Shown: positions 7,079-13,121 of the stretch, piece by piece
Layout of the letters: the number at the start of each line of letters is the position of its first letter
How positions within the stretch are numbered: the stretch's first letter is position 1
Source: Actinomycetota bacterium
GTDB taxonomy: Bacteria; Actinomycetota; Thermoleophilia; Gaiellales; Gaiellaceae
Direction: 5' to 3'
Assembly: GCA_013821525.1 (NCBI GenBank)
Contig: JACDGR010000053.1
Location: 1 to 13,121 of the forward strand
DNA: 13,121 nt
The notes under the pieces: generated by a model
Told to the model about the DNA's origin: nothing
Databases searched by the model: none
The model's input: the letters and a program-made list of their open reading frames with translations, nothing else
Program-made: the position numbers and the translations under genes

Positions 7079-9472
7079 TCAGCCGACGGTGAGCAGCTCG
7101 CTCGTCTGGCGCGTCACGAGCCCGGGGTTGACGCGCGCGACGAGCCGAACGTCGATCGAATAGCTGCCAGGCTTGAGGGTCGTTCGCGGCAGCACGACCG
7201 CCGCAGGAGCGGCGCCACCGACGAGCGTGCCCCGCGTTGCGACGACCGGTGTGCCGTCCGCCCTGATCAGCGTCACGAGGTACAGGCAGTCGCGTGAGCA
7301 ACCGAGCGCAACCTGCGCGGCTGCCGGCGGGGTCAGCTCGGTCGGGAACTGCAGCGTGCTTGGATCGACGCCCGCGGCGAGTCCTGGGCAGACGACCGTG
7401 CCGCGTTGAGCGGCCGCCGCTGCGGCGGTGACCGACAGGTCGGTGGCGAGCGTGTCGAGCACGATCCCGGCGAGCGCGGTCGAGCATGCGGCGCCCGTGA
7501 TCGCTGCTGCTGCGACCGCCGGAGTCGCGACGAGGCCATCGACGAGCACCGGCGGCGCAGCGCCGAGCGACTGGGTCAGCGCCGCGGTCAGTGCGGGCAG
7601 GTTATCGAGCGTCCAGAGGTTCTTTGCGGCTACCGCGGCAGGGCGGAAGCCGATGACGTCTACGTACGGGGCGGTGCCGATCGTCGCCAGCGCACGGCCG
7701 AGTGCAGGCGCTGTTGTCTTCGGCGTCAGCGCGCCGTCAAGGAGCGGTCCGGTGGCGACGGCGAGCCCCGCCGTCACGAGTGCGCCGCGCAGCGAATTGA
7801 GCGTTGCGGCATACGCGGCCACTCCGCTTGTCGCCGGTGCCGGCGCGAGCAGCACGTCGCGGATGGACGGAACCTGCTGGACGAGCGAAACGGCGTACTG
7901 GTCGAGCGCGGCGCGTCCTACATCGTCGGCGGGTGCGGCGCCCAGTTCGACCACGACGCCGAGGCCGGGCGGCACGCGTTGCAACGCGGTGACGAGACCC
8001 GGATCGGGCGCGGTCGCCGCGGTCGGCCACGCGACACCGAAGCGGACGAGCCGCAGCCCTGCGCGCTGCGCCACCGCTGCTTGCGACGGATCAGTGAGGC
8101 CGGCGCCGATCGACACCGGCGGCGGTGCCGCCGGTCGCACAGCTGCCGTCGAGCGCACGCGCTTCGCCTTCGGTGCGGTGGCTGCGGCACGCACGAGCGG
8201 CAGCGCGTCGAAAGACGCGTGGTTCCCGGCCCAGTCGACCGACGAGACGTGCACGGGATACGCGCCGGCGCGCGTAGGCTCGCTGAGCGCGATCGTGTGC
8301 CACCCGTCGCCGAGCGAGATCCGCTTCGCCGGCCCTGCTGCTGATGTGATCGTGACGCTCGCCGGCTTGGACAGCCAGAACCGCAGCGAGCCGAGACCGC
8401 CGTTCTCGAGCTGGAACGCGGGCGGCTGGTGGTCGTATGCGTCGAAGCGCGTCGCTGCAGATGCGAAGCGCGGATCCGTCGGACCGAGACGCTTCAAGAG
8501 CGAGACGACGAACTGCTGGTAGTCGAGAGGCGAGCGTTCGCCGGGGAGCGAGTAGAGGCTCCAGTAGCCCGTGTCGAAGCGCGCAAGGGTCGCTGCAGCC
8601 GCACTCTGCATCCGCGCGGCGAGGGTGGCCGCTTCGGGATCGTCGGCCGCGTCTGCATAGGACTGCAGGGAGATGACCGCCTGCAGCTGAGCGTTCAGCA
8701 CGACGAGGGAGTCGAACGAGTACAGCTTGATCCACGGTCCTGCCGGGACTGACGTCAGGAGATGCTGCGGGATCGTGCGGAAGGCGGCGTGTGCCGCGCG
8801 CAGGTAGGCAGGCCCCTCGTCGGGCACGAGTGCGGCCGTGCGTGCGAAAGCTTGCGCTGCGACTGCCTGCGCCATGCCCGAGATCCACGGCGCGTGGCCG
8901 CCTGCGAAGGAGAAGAGATACTCCCACGCAACTCCGCCGCCTGCCTGGTAGACACCGCGCGCCATCAGCGCGTCGGCGAGCCGTTGCGCGCCAGCGGCAT
9001 CTTGTGCGGCGACGCGTGCGTTCAGTGCGCCGAAGTTTGCGAGTGGGTGGAACTCGAGGCACCGCCCTGAGAAGTAGCGGTAGACGAGGCCGTCTGCGTC
9101 GACGATGTCGGTCTTGTCTCCTGGTGCGTAGTGCATTGCGAAGTAGTCGTCGTTCGCCTTCAGTTGGCCGACGAGGGCGAGCGTGCGCGGCAAGGTCAGC
9201 TTCCCCGAGAACGCCGCGAGCTCGGATAGTGCGACGAGCACGTGCTCGCGGCGGCCCGAGGGGAGCGTGCGCACCAGGTGGGTCGCCCGAGTGATCTCGC
9301 CGCGCGCGGCGGCGGCCTCGGTGGCATCGATGCGGTGCGCCGTCAGAGCCTGCTGTACCGCTTTCAATGCGGTCTTTTGTGCGGGGAGCGGCGGAGTGCT
9401 CGCCGGGGCGGCATTCGCGAGCGCAGCCAGGCCCGCGGCTGTTGCCGCGAGCATCAGAAGTCCCCTCACCAT
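7079..9472 (-). CDS. Secreted multidomain protein with D-glucuronyl C5-epimerase-like domain
   Basis: A 797-residue exported protein. Residues 1-22 form a signal peptide (MVRGLLMLAATAAGLAALAN, cleavage probably near AAPA). Residues about 130-345 resemble the C-terminal catalytic domain of D-glucuronyl C5-epimerase, an alpha-helical fold acting on uronic-acid polysaccharides. Visible signatures are GVAWEYLF near 180, APWISGMAQAVAAQAFAR near 194, KLYSFDSLVVLNAQLQAVIS near 249 and GYWSLYSLPG near 302. A beta-rich segment (about 350-430) follows, then an Ala/Pro linker, then a region (about 450-690) that looks like a degenerate TIM-barrel glycosidase (LRLVRFGVAWP; YVDVIGF). A beta-sandwich-like end closes the protein. 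ATG 9472 has only a weak AAGG close by; M7 is an alternative start. Whether it epimerises or only binds glycan is open. Confidence 0.72.
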   Translation of the reverse strand: MVRGLLMLAATAAGLAALANAAPASTPPLPAQKTALKAVQQALTAHRIDATEAAAARGEITRATHLVRTLPSGRREHVLVALSELAAFSGKLTLPRTLALVGQLKANDDYFAMHYAPGDKTDIVDADGLVYRYFSGRCLEFHPLANFGALNARVAAQDAAGAQRLADALMARGVYQAGGGVAWEYLFSFAGGHAPWISGMAQAVAAQAFARTAALVPDEGPAYLRAAHAAFRTIPQHLLTSVPAGPWIKLYSFDSLVVLNAQLQAVISLQSYADAADDPEAATLAARMQSAAAATLARFDTGYWSLYSLPGERSPLDYQQFVVSLLKRLGPTDPRFASAATRFDAYDHQPPAFQLENGGLGSLRFWLSKPASVTITSAAGPAKRISLGDGWHTIALSEPTRAGAYPVHVSSVDWAGNHASFDALPLVRAAATAPKAKRVRSTAAVRPAAPPPVSIGAGLTDPSQAAVAQRAGLRLVRFGVAWPTAATAPDPGLVTALQRVPPGLGVVVELGAAPADDVGRAALDQYAVSLVQQVPSIRDVLLAPAPATSGVAAYAATLNSLRGALVTAGLAVATGPLLDGALTPKTTAPALGRALATIGTAPYVDVIGFRPAAVAAKNLWTLDNLPALTAALTQSLGAAPPVLVDGLVATPAVAAAAITGAACSTALAGIVLDTLATDLSVTAAAAAAQRGTVVCPGLAAGVDPSTLQFPTELTPPAAAQVALGCSRDCLYLVTLIRADGTPVVATRGTLVGGAAPAAVVLPRTTLKPGSYSIDVRLVARVNPGLVTRQTSELLTVG

Positions 9473-9484
9473 GCCTTCAACGAC

Positions 9485-9494
9485 GTATCGATAC
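9485..9494. promoter_or_regulatory. 10-bp palindrome upstream of the epimerase-like gene
   Basis: GTATCGATAC is a perfect palindrome 12 bases before the ATG at 9472. It could be part of the promoter or an operator half. A palindrome of this length can also arise by chance. Confidence 0.2.
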
Positions 9495-9537
9495 AGAAGC
9501 GGTTAGTTGAGAACCAGCGGATCCCTGCCCACCACGA

Positions 9538-9568
9538 CCGGAGCCCCGCGCGTCGAGCGGGGCTCCGG
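9538..9568 (-). terminator. Hairpin terminator after the PepSY-like gene
   Basis: Perfect 12-bp inverted repeat (CCGGAGCCCCGC / GCGGGGCTCCGG) with a 7-base loop. It lies 20 bases beyond the TGA of the minus-strand PepSY-like gene and before the promoter region of the epimerase-like gene. No U-tract follows it. Confidence 0.65.
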
Positions 9569-9588
9569 CACCTGGGATGTTGCGTCCC

Positions 9589-9862
9589 TCAGCGTGTCTG
9601 GATGCTGACGAAGTTGAAGTCGTTGTCGACGTAGACCGCCGCGGCCGTACCATCGGACTTCGTCAGGTGTGCCTCGTAGGCTGCGACGCCGTCGGCGTCC
9701 GTCTCGACGCGGATGTTCGTCGCCACCCGGCGCCTTGGCGGTTGCGATCGCCGTCACCTTTTGCGAGGGCGTCACCGGTCAGCACCGTCTCGTCGCTGCG
9801 TTGATGAACCCAAGGACTCGCCGCAGTCGGCCCGTTCGACTGCTGGGGGTGTGCGTGTCCAT
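9589..9862 (-). pseudogene. Small PepSY-like protein gene with three apparent frameshifts
   Basis: No single frame covers this gene, but successive frames join into one protein of about 90 residues. From ATG 9862 (GAGGAG at 9872-9877) it reads MDTHTP. One base is missing in a C run, after which it continues QQSNGPTAASPWVHQRSDETVLTGDALAK. One extra A in an AAAA run leads to VTAIATAKAPGG, and one extra G leads to TNIRVETDADGVAAYEAHL, TKSDGTAAAVYVDNDFNFVSIQTR and TGA at 9591-9589. The second half follows a PepSY-like pattern (KVTAIATAKAPGGT, VETDADG, YEAHLTKSDG, VYVDNDF). The last 45 codons are intact. Two of the three breaks lie in short homopolymers, so sequencing error is a real alternative to decay. 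No signal peptide is seen. Function unknown. Confidence 0.68.
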
Positions 9863-9957
9863 TGCTCTGGGCTCCTCTCTGGTCGACGTGGTGTGTCGAG
9901 AACACCATCGCCTCCCGCACTGGGAGCCTCGTCAGGGCTCTCTGAGAGGTAGCTGCG

Positions 9958-10158
9958 TCAGCTGCGCTGCCACTCGTCGAGCAGGTGCTCGACGTGACGG
10001 CGCTGGGCGTCGTTGAACGTCACACGGGCGACGATGCGACGGGCCTCCGCAGGATCGTTGTTTGCGATCGCGGCTTCGAGCCGCTCGCGATCCGGCGTCG
10101 GCTCCCGCAACTGGCGCCGGAGCCAGCGGAGCAACGAGACGGTGGTTGCAGTTGTCAT
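9958..10158 (-). CDS. 66-residue hypothetical protein coupled to the tandem-GNAT gene
   Basis: A small basic, helical, soluble protein. The first part is Arg- and Leu-rich (SLLRWLRRQLREPTPDRERL). The rest reads as two helices with AIANNDPAEARRIVARV and DAQRRHVEHLLDEWQRS. I do not recognise the family. The start is well supported: its ATG overlaps the TGA of the acetyltransferase gene in an ATGA, so translation is probably coupled and the two products may work together. An in-frame extension upstream to 10404 gives only Arg/Pro-rich sequence from inside the acetyltransferase gene and is rejected. Confidence 0.7.
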   Translation of the reverse strand: MTTATTVSLLRWLRRQLREPTPDRERLEAAIANNDPAEARRIVARVTFNDAQRRHVEHLLDEWQRS

Positions 10159-11024
10159 AGGCGGCGGATCCAGATTCCGTAGCGCTGATCGGTGACGAAG
10201 CCGACCCGGTCGTAGAGTTGCGGCGCGCCGGTCGGGTTGGATGTGTCGACCTTCAGGCCGACCTCGGTCACACCGCGCTGCTTGTAGACCGCGAACGCGT
10301 GGTGGAGCAATGCCTTGGCGAGACCGCGCCCGCGCTCGCTCTCTCGGACGGCAATGTCCTTCACCCAGCCGCGGCCCTCGGATTCGCGCCAGTGGAGCGC
10401 GCACGCGACGAGCTCAGCGTCGCGCTCGACGAGGAACCAGAGCTCAGGGTCGAACTCGGCGTGGTCGGTCATGAACGCGACCCATTCGTCGTGTGCGCGT
10501 GGGACGTAGTCGGGCTCCCAGCCCGCGTAGGCCTCGTCGAGGAGCGCGTGCACGCGCTCGCCGTCTGCCTGTTCGTAGCTGCGAACCGTCGTGCCCGTCG
10601 GCCAGCTGGGAGCGACTGCCTCGCCTGCGAGCGGTCGCCACATGCGCACGTACTCGCGATCGAGGTGGAGTCCCCGCCGGCGCACCAGCTCCGCCAGCGG
10701 GCGATCGGAGTCGACGGCGGTGATTGCGATGTGGTCGTAGCCGCGCGCGCGTGCTGACTCCTCGACGGTGGCGAGCAGCGCATCGCCCGTCGCGGCTGCG
10801 GCGGCCGCGACTGTTGCCTCGTGTGTCGAATCGAGGGACGCGTAGCCGGTGAGGGTTGCGCCTTCGGTAGCGACCCAGCCGAGCGTCGCTCCCGGCAGCT
10901 GCCAGCGCTGCCGGATGAATGCCGCCTGCACGTCAGAGGCGCCGAAGGCCGCGCGGCTCCGCCGGTCGAGCAGATCGACGACCGCGTCGAAGTCCTCCCA
11001 CGTCGCGTCGCGTATCTCCGCCAC
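10155..11024 (-). CDS. Tandem GNAT-family N-acetyltransferase
   Basis: A 289-residue cytoplasmic acetyltransferase with two GNAT-type halves. The N-terminal half (about 1-130) is divergent, with AEIRDATWEDFDAVVDLL at the start and a weak acetyl-CoA region. The C-terminal half (about 145-289) has the classical acetyl-CoA motif VKDIAVRESERGRGLAKALL, with RGRGLA at 231-236, and the closing motif LKVDTSNPTGAPQLYDRVGF at 257-276. The latter resembles mycothiol synthase-type double GNATs, but the substrate cannot be assigned. The frame extends to 11090, but that would place the start inside tRNA-Glu. GTG 11024 begins the conserved sequence and has TACCGT 7 bases upstream. The TGA overlaps the start of the 66-residue gene. 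Confidence 0.85.
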   Translation of the reverse strand: MAEIRDATWEDFDAVVDLLDRRSRAAFGASDVQAAFIRQRWQLPGATLGWVATEGATLTGYASLDSTHEATVAAAAAATGDALLATVEESARARGYDHIAITAVDSDRPLAELVRRRGLHLDREYVRMWRPLAGEAVAPSWPTGTTVRSYEQADGERVHALLDEAYAGWEPDYVPRAHDEWVAFMTDHAEFDPELWFLVERDAELVACALHWRESEGRGWVKDIAVRESERGRGLAKALLHHAFAVYKQRGVTEVGLKVDTSNPTGAPQLYDRVGFVTDQRYGIWIRRL

Positions 11025-11031
11025 GAAAGCA

Positions 11032-11037
11032 ACGGTA
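11032..11037 (-). promoter_or_regulatory. Putative -10 element of the tandem-GNAT gene
   Basis: TACCGT on the minus strand (TANNNT) ends 7 bases before the GTG at 11024, consistent with a leaderless mRNA. It lies between the gene and the divergently read tRNA-Glu. Confidence 0.35.
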
Positions 11038-11041
11038 CCCT
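11036..11041 (+). promoter_or_regulatory. Possible -10 element of tRNA-Glu
   Basis: TACCCT ends 10 bases before the tRNA 5' end. It overlaps the minus-strand hexamer of the tandem-GNAT gene, so divergent promoters may share this site. No clear -35 is seen. Confidence 0.25.
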
Positions 11042-11051
11042 CCCAACTCTC

Positions 11052-11124
11052 GCCCCCATCGTCTAGTGGCCTAGGACTCCGGCCTTTCACGCCGGCAGCA
11101 CGGGTTCGAATCCCGTTGGGGGTA
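11052..11124 (+). tRNA. tRNA-Glu (anticodon TTC)
   Basis: A 73-base cloverleaf. Acceptor arms GCCCCCA and TGGGGGT pair with a terminal G-U, followed by discriminator A. The anticodon stem CCGGC/GCCGG encloses the loop CTTTCAC, giving anticodon TTC. The T-arm is ACGGG TTCGAAT CCCGT. No CCA is encoded. It closely matches actinobacterial tRNA-Glu. Its 3' half overlaps the end of the minus-strand acetyltransferase gene. Confidence 0.96.
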
Positions 11125-11818
11125 TCTCAAGTCTTCCGCGGAAGACGAGCTCGGTGTACAGCACCCGGTACCCGAGCCGCTCGTTCAGCGACAGCATCTG
11201 TGTCAGCCGCAGCTCGTTCGCCGCGCGCAACGTGCGGATGCCGTGCTGCCGCGCCCAGGCGATCTGCGCCCGCTTGATCGCACCGGCGATCCCGCGCCCG
11301 CGCGCCCCGCGTGCGAGTGCGGTGAACCCGTGCGTGGCGGCGTCTCCGTCGACGGTCAGATAGCCGTAGCCGAGCACCGCGCCGTTCTCCAGAGCGATGA
11401 AGCACGCCCCAGGTGGATGCGGCGCGAGGCTCCAGCCGCGCCAGATCTCGAACGTCGACAGCTGCGACTCGCTCCGGCCCGGTTGGTCGGGGTAGGCGAC
11501 GAGTGCGACTTCGTAGAGGGCGAGCGCCAGGTCGGGCCGCTCCGCGAGTGTCGTCAAGGGAAACGACGACGGCGCAGGGTCGGGCGCCGACGCGAGGTCG
11601 AGCTCGGAGATCGCGTAGCTGCGCACGAGCCCGAACCCGCGAGCCCGGAGGAATGCCGCGACCTCGGGCGTCTCGTCCGTCGTCCAGACCTCGAGCCCGG
11701 TCGCACCGAGCCGCTCGGCCCGAGCGCGGACCTCGGCCCAGGCGGCCTCGTCGGCACTGCGCAGCCACACCTCCGCGAGGCCGAGGTGCTCGAATCCCTG
11801 GGCCGGTCTCACATCCAC
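11087..11818 (-). CDS. GNAT-family N-acetyltransferase with 3' end antisense to tRNA-Glu
   Basis: A 243-residue cytoplasmic acetyltransferase. The C-terminal half has the GNAT acetyl-CoA motif HGFTALARGARGRGIAGAIK with RGRGIA at 173-178, then the family's Asn-containing helix (AANELRLTQMLSLNERLGYR, 199-218). The N-terminal half (WTTDETPEVAAFLRARGFGL) looks like a degenerate first GNAT unit, so the layout resembles the tandem GNAT at 10155-11024. The natural fold seems to end near residue 230. The last 13 residues (EIPPTGFEPVLPA) come almost entirely from the antisense of tRNA-Glu, where the stop codon also lies. The GTG start at 11818 has GATGAT 6 bases upstream. The gene sits between two tRNA genes read the other way. 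Substrate unknown. Confidence 0.82.
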   Translation of the reverse strand: MDVRPAQGFEHLGLAEVWLRSADEAAWAEVRARAERLGATGLEVWTTDETPEVAAFLRARGFGLVRSYAISELDLASAPDPAPSSFPLTTLAERPDLALALYEVALVAYPDQPGRSESQLSTFEIWRGWSLAPHPPGACFIALENGAVLGYGYLTVDGDAATHGFTALARGARGRGIAGAIKRAQIAWARQHGIRTLRAANELRLTQMLSLNERLGYRVLYTELVFRGRLEIPPTGFEPVLPA

Positions 11819-11824
11819 CGGTGA

Positions 11825-11830
11825 ATCATC
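11825..11830 (-). promoter_or_regulatory. Putative -10 element of the second GNAT gene
   Basis: GATGAT on the minus strand ends 6 bases before the GTG at 11818, repeating the leaderless spacing seen elsewhere in the window. No ribosome binding site is visible. Confidence 0.35.
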
Positions 11831-11834
11831 GCGC

Positions 11835-11840
11835 TACCGT
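11835..11840 (+). promoter_or_regulatory. Possible -10 element of tRNA-Val
   Basis: TACCGT ends 8 bases before the tRNA 5' end, a normal distance for a -10 element. No clear -35 is seen. Confidence 0.3.
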
Positions 11841-11848
11841 CTGACCGA

Positions 11849-11921
11849 GGGCGGTTAGCTCAGCTGGTAGAGCACCTGCTTTACACGCAGGGGGTCGGGG
11901 GTTCGAGCCCCTCACCGCCCA
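11849..11921 (+). tRNA. tRNA-Val (anticodon TAC)
   Basis: A 73-base cloverleaf. Acceptor arms GGGCGGT and ACCGCCC pair fully, followed by discriminator A. The D-arm is AGCTCAGCTGGTAGAGC. The anticodon stem CCTGC/GCAGG encloses the loop TTTACAC, giving anticodon TAC. The T-arm is GGGGG TTCGAGC CCCTC. No CCA is encoded. Confidence 0.96.
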
Positions 11922-11956
11922 CTCTCTCTCAGTCCGTTCTGTGGTTGCTCTGTTTG

Positions 11957-11985
11957 TTGACTCGTTTGTGCAGAGGGTCTATAAG
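11957..11985 (+). promoter_or_regulatory. Sigma70-type promoter of the amidohydrolase gene
   Basis: TTGACT (11957-11962) and TATAAG (11980-11985) are each one base from consensus and are separated by the ideal 17 bases. Transcription would start near 11992, about 43 bases before the ATG at 12035. It is the only promoter in the window with both elements clear. Confidence 0.75.
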
Positions 11986-11999
11986 CCCGGAACCGGGCT
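11984..11999. promoter_or_regulatory. Inverted repeat overlapping the -10 and start site (possible operator)
   Basis: AGCCCGG-AA-CCGGGCT has perfect 7-bp arms around a 2-base centre. It overlaps the end of the -10 element and the predicted transcription start, a position typical of repressor sites. It could also form a short hairpin at the very 5' end of the mRNA. Confidence 0.4.
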
Positions 12000-12034
12000 G
12001 GCGCAGCGGGCGCCGCCGCGATCGAGGAGCCGAG

Positions 12035-13121
12035 ATGGGAAAGACGCTGATCAAGGGCGCCCATGTCCTGACCATGGATGAACGGCTCGGCTCGCTCCCG
12101 CGCGGGGACGTCCTGATCGATGGGGATCGCATCGCTGGGGTCGGTGTGGGTCTCTCCGCCGAGGGCGCCGAGGTGATCGACGGCGAAGACCGGATCGTCC
12201 TACCTGGATTTGCCGACACGCACCGCCACATGTGGGCGGCGATGTTGCGTGGCTGTGCGTGCTACGGCGATCTCGGGACGTACTTCCATGACGTCGTCTT
12301 CACCTACGGCGCGAACTTCACGCCCGAGGACACCTACACCTCGATTCGGCTCGGGCTCGCAGAGTCGATCGATTCCGGCATCACGACGCTGCACGCCTGG
12401 GAGCACAACCTGCAGACGCGCGCCCACGCAGAGGCCGCGCTCACCGCATTCGAGGAGTCAGGGCTGCGCGGGCGCTTCTCGTACGGCCCGTCCAGCGACC
12501 CCGAGGCGGGAAGCTCGTTCGCCAAGGGCACCGAGACGATCGACTTCGAGCACGTGCTCGAGCTGAAAGGGTCACGTCTAGCCGGGGACGGCCGGCTTCA
12601 CCTCGGGATCGCGTGCCGAGGGGCGGAGTACTCCCGGCCGGAAATCTGGCAGGCGGAGTACGCGTTCGCGCGTGAACACCACCTGCCGTTCACGACGCAC
12701 ACGATGATGACGCGACACGACACCGAGCGGGTGCGCGCCATCTCCGTGTATGCGGAGCACGACGTGCTCGGGCCGGATCACCTGCTCGTCCACGCGATTC
12801 ACGCCAACGAGGACGAGATCCGTGCATTGGCGGAGACCAAGACCCCTGTCTCGGTCTCGATCCTCTCCGAGCTACGGGTCGGTATGGGCATACCGCCCGT
12901 TGTCGAGATGCTGCGCGCCGGCGTCGACGTCGCCCTGTCGCTCGACACGATGGCCGCGAGCGACAACTCGGACATGTTCGCTGCGATGCGCACCCAGATG
13001 CTCGTCGAGCGAGGCCGGTTCGAGGACGCCACCGTCTATCAGCCGAATACGGTCCTCCGGCAGGCGACGCTCGACGGCGCCCGCGCACTTGGGCTCGCGG
13101 AGGTGACCGGTTCATTGACGG
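12035..13121 (+). CDS. Amidohydrolase of the ATZ/TRZ deaminase-like group (partial, runs off the window)
   Basis: The frame is open for 362 codons and continues past the right edge. The product resembles metal-dependent amidohydrolases of the chlorohydrolase/cytosine deaminase type, which remove amino or halide groups from heterocycles. The opening LIKGAHVLTMDERLGSLP and the short beta-sandwich part lead into LPGFADTHRHMW with metal ligands His63 and His65. Further ligands are likely His222 in FTTHTM, His253 or His256 in LVHAIHANEDEI, and Asp304 in LSLDTMAASDNSDMF. The usual HxxE motif after the third His is replaced by HTMM, so the reaction may differ from classical deaminases. ATG 12035 has GAGGAG five bases upstream and a strong promoter before it. 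Substrate unknown. Confidence 0.85.
   Translation, partial: MGKTLIKGAHVLTMDERLGSLPRGDVLIDGDRIAGVGVGLSAEGAEVIDGEDRIVLPGFADTHRHMWAAMLRGCACYGDLGTYFHDVVFTYGANFTPEDTYTSIRLGLAESIDSGITTLHAWEHNLQTRAHAEAALTAFEESGLRGRFSYGPSSDPEAGSSFAKGTETIDFEHVLELKGSRLAGDGRLHLGIACRGAEYSRPEIWQAEYAFAREHHLPFTTHTMMTRHDTERVRAISVYAEHDVLGPDHLLVHAIHANEDEIRALAETKTPVSVSILSELRVGMGIPPVVEMLRAGVDVALSLDTMAASDNSDMFAAMRTQMLVERGRFEDATVYQPNTVLRQATLDGARALGLAEVTGSLT

Noticed and set aside
7406..8522. Two long plus-strand open frames (7406-8344 and 7428-8522) opposite the epimerase-like gene
   Set aside because: Arg- or Ser/Ala-rich with no recognisable motif; the minus strand carries a signal peptide and continuous coding character.
9912..9926. 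Short hairpin CTCCC-GCACT-GGGAG after the 66-residue gene
   Set aside because: Only 5 bp and no U-tract; too weak to call a terminator.
11025..11090. Upstream extension of the tandem-GNAT protein to 11090
   Set aside because: It would begin inside tRNA-Glu and adds an unrelated peptide; GTG 11024 begins the conserved sequence.
11849..12034. Integration site at the tRNA-Val 3' end
   Set aside because: No integrase and no repeated copy of the tRNA end are visible in the window.

Overview
The window is GC-rich DNA with G/C-biased third codon positions and only short gaps between genes. These traits, the protein families and the two tRNA sequences suggest an actinomycetote, perhaps Thermoleophilia (Gaiellales or Solirubrobacterales). 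The phylum is fairly safe; the class is a guess. No insertion sequence, phage gene, CRISPR array or rRNA is visible.

Left part (1-1017): the last 37 codons of a probable subtilisin-family (S8) protease overlap a GAF-domain protein by 4 bases. A perfect 11-bp hairpin follows. Converging from the other strand is a small acidic protein built from three DV(E/Q)AH repeats.

Central part (about 1171-7045): this is the most coherent block and looks like a cyclic-nucleotide module. In order it holds an MFS transporter with a fused C-terminal cNMP-binding domain, an MBL-fold hydrolase, a stand-alone cNMP-binding protein, and a large protein with a class III cyclase homology domain followed by a STAND-type ATPase and a helical-repeat tail. 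A second stand-alone cNMP-binding protein converges from the minus strand. The large gene is broken by one extra base near 6040. Several genes here have a TANNNT-like hexamer exactly 6 bases before the start codon, as expected for leaderless mRNAs.

Right part (7079-13121): a secreted multidomain protein resembling D-glucuronyl C5-epimerase; a small PepSY-like gene with three apparent frameshifts; a tandem-GNAT acetyltransferase coupled to a 66-residue protein; tRNA-Glu(TTC); a second GNAT protein whose last 13 codons run into the antisense of that tRNA; tRNA-Val(TAC); a good sigma70-type promoter; and an amidohydrolase cut by the window end.

Five apparent one-base indels (one near the transporter start, one in the cyclase gene, three in the PepSY-like gene) mean either real decay or an imperfectly polished assembly. 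No intergenic stretch exceeds 300 bases.
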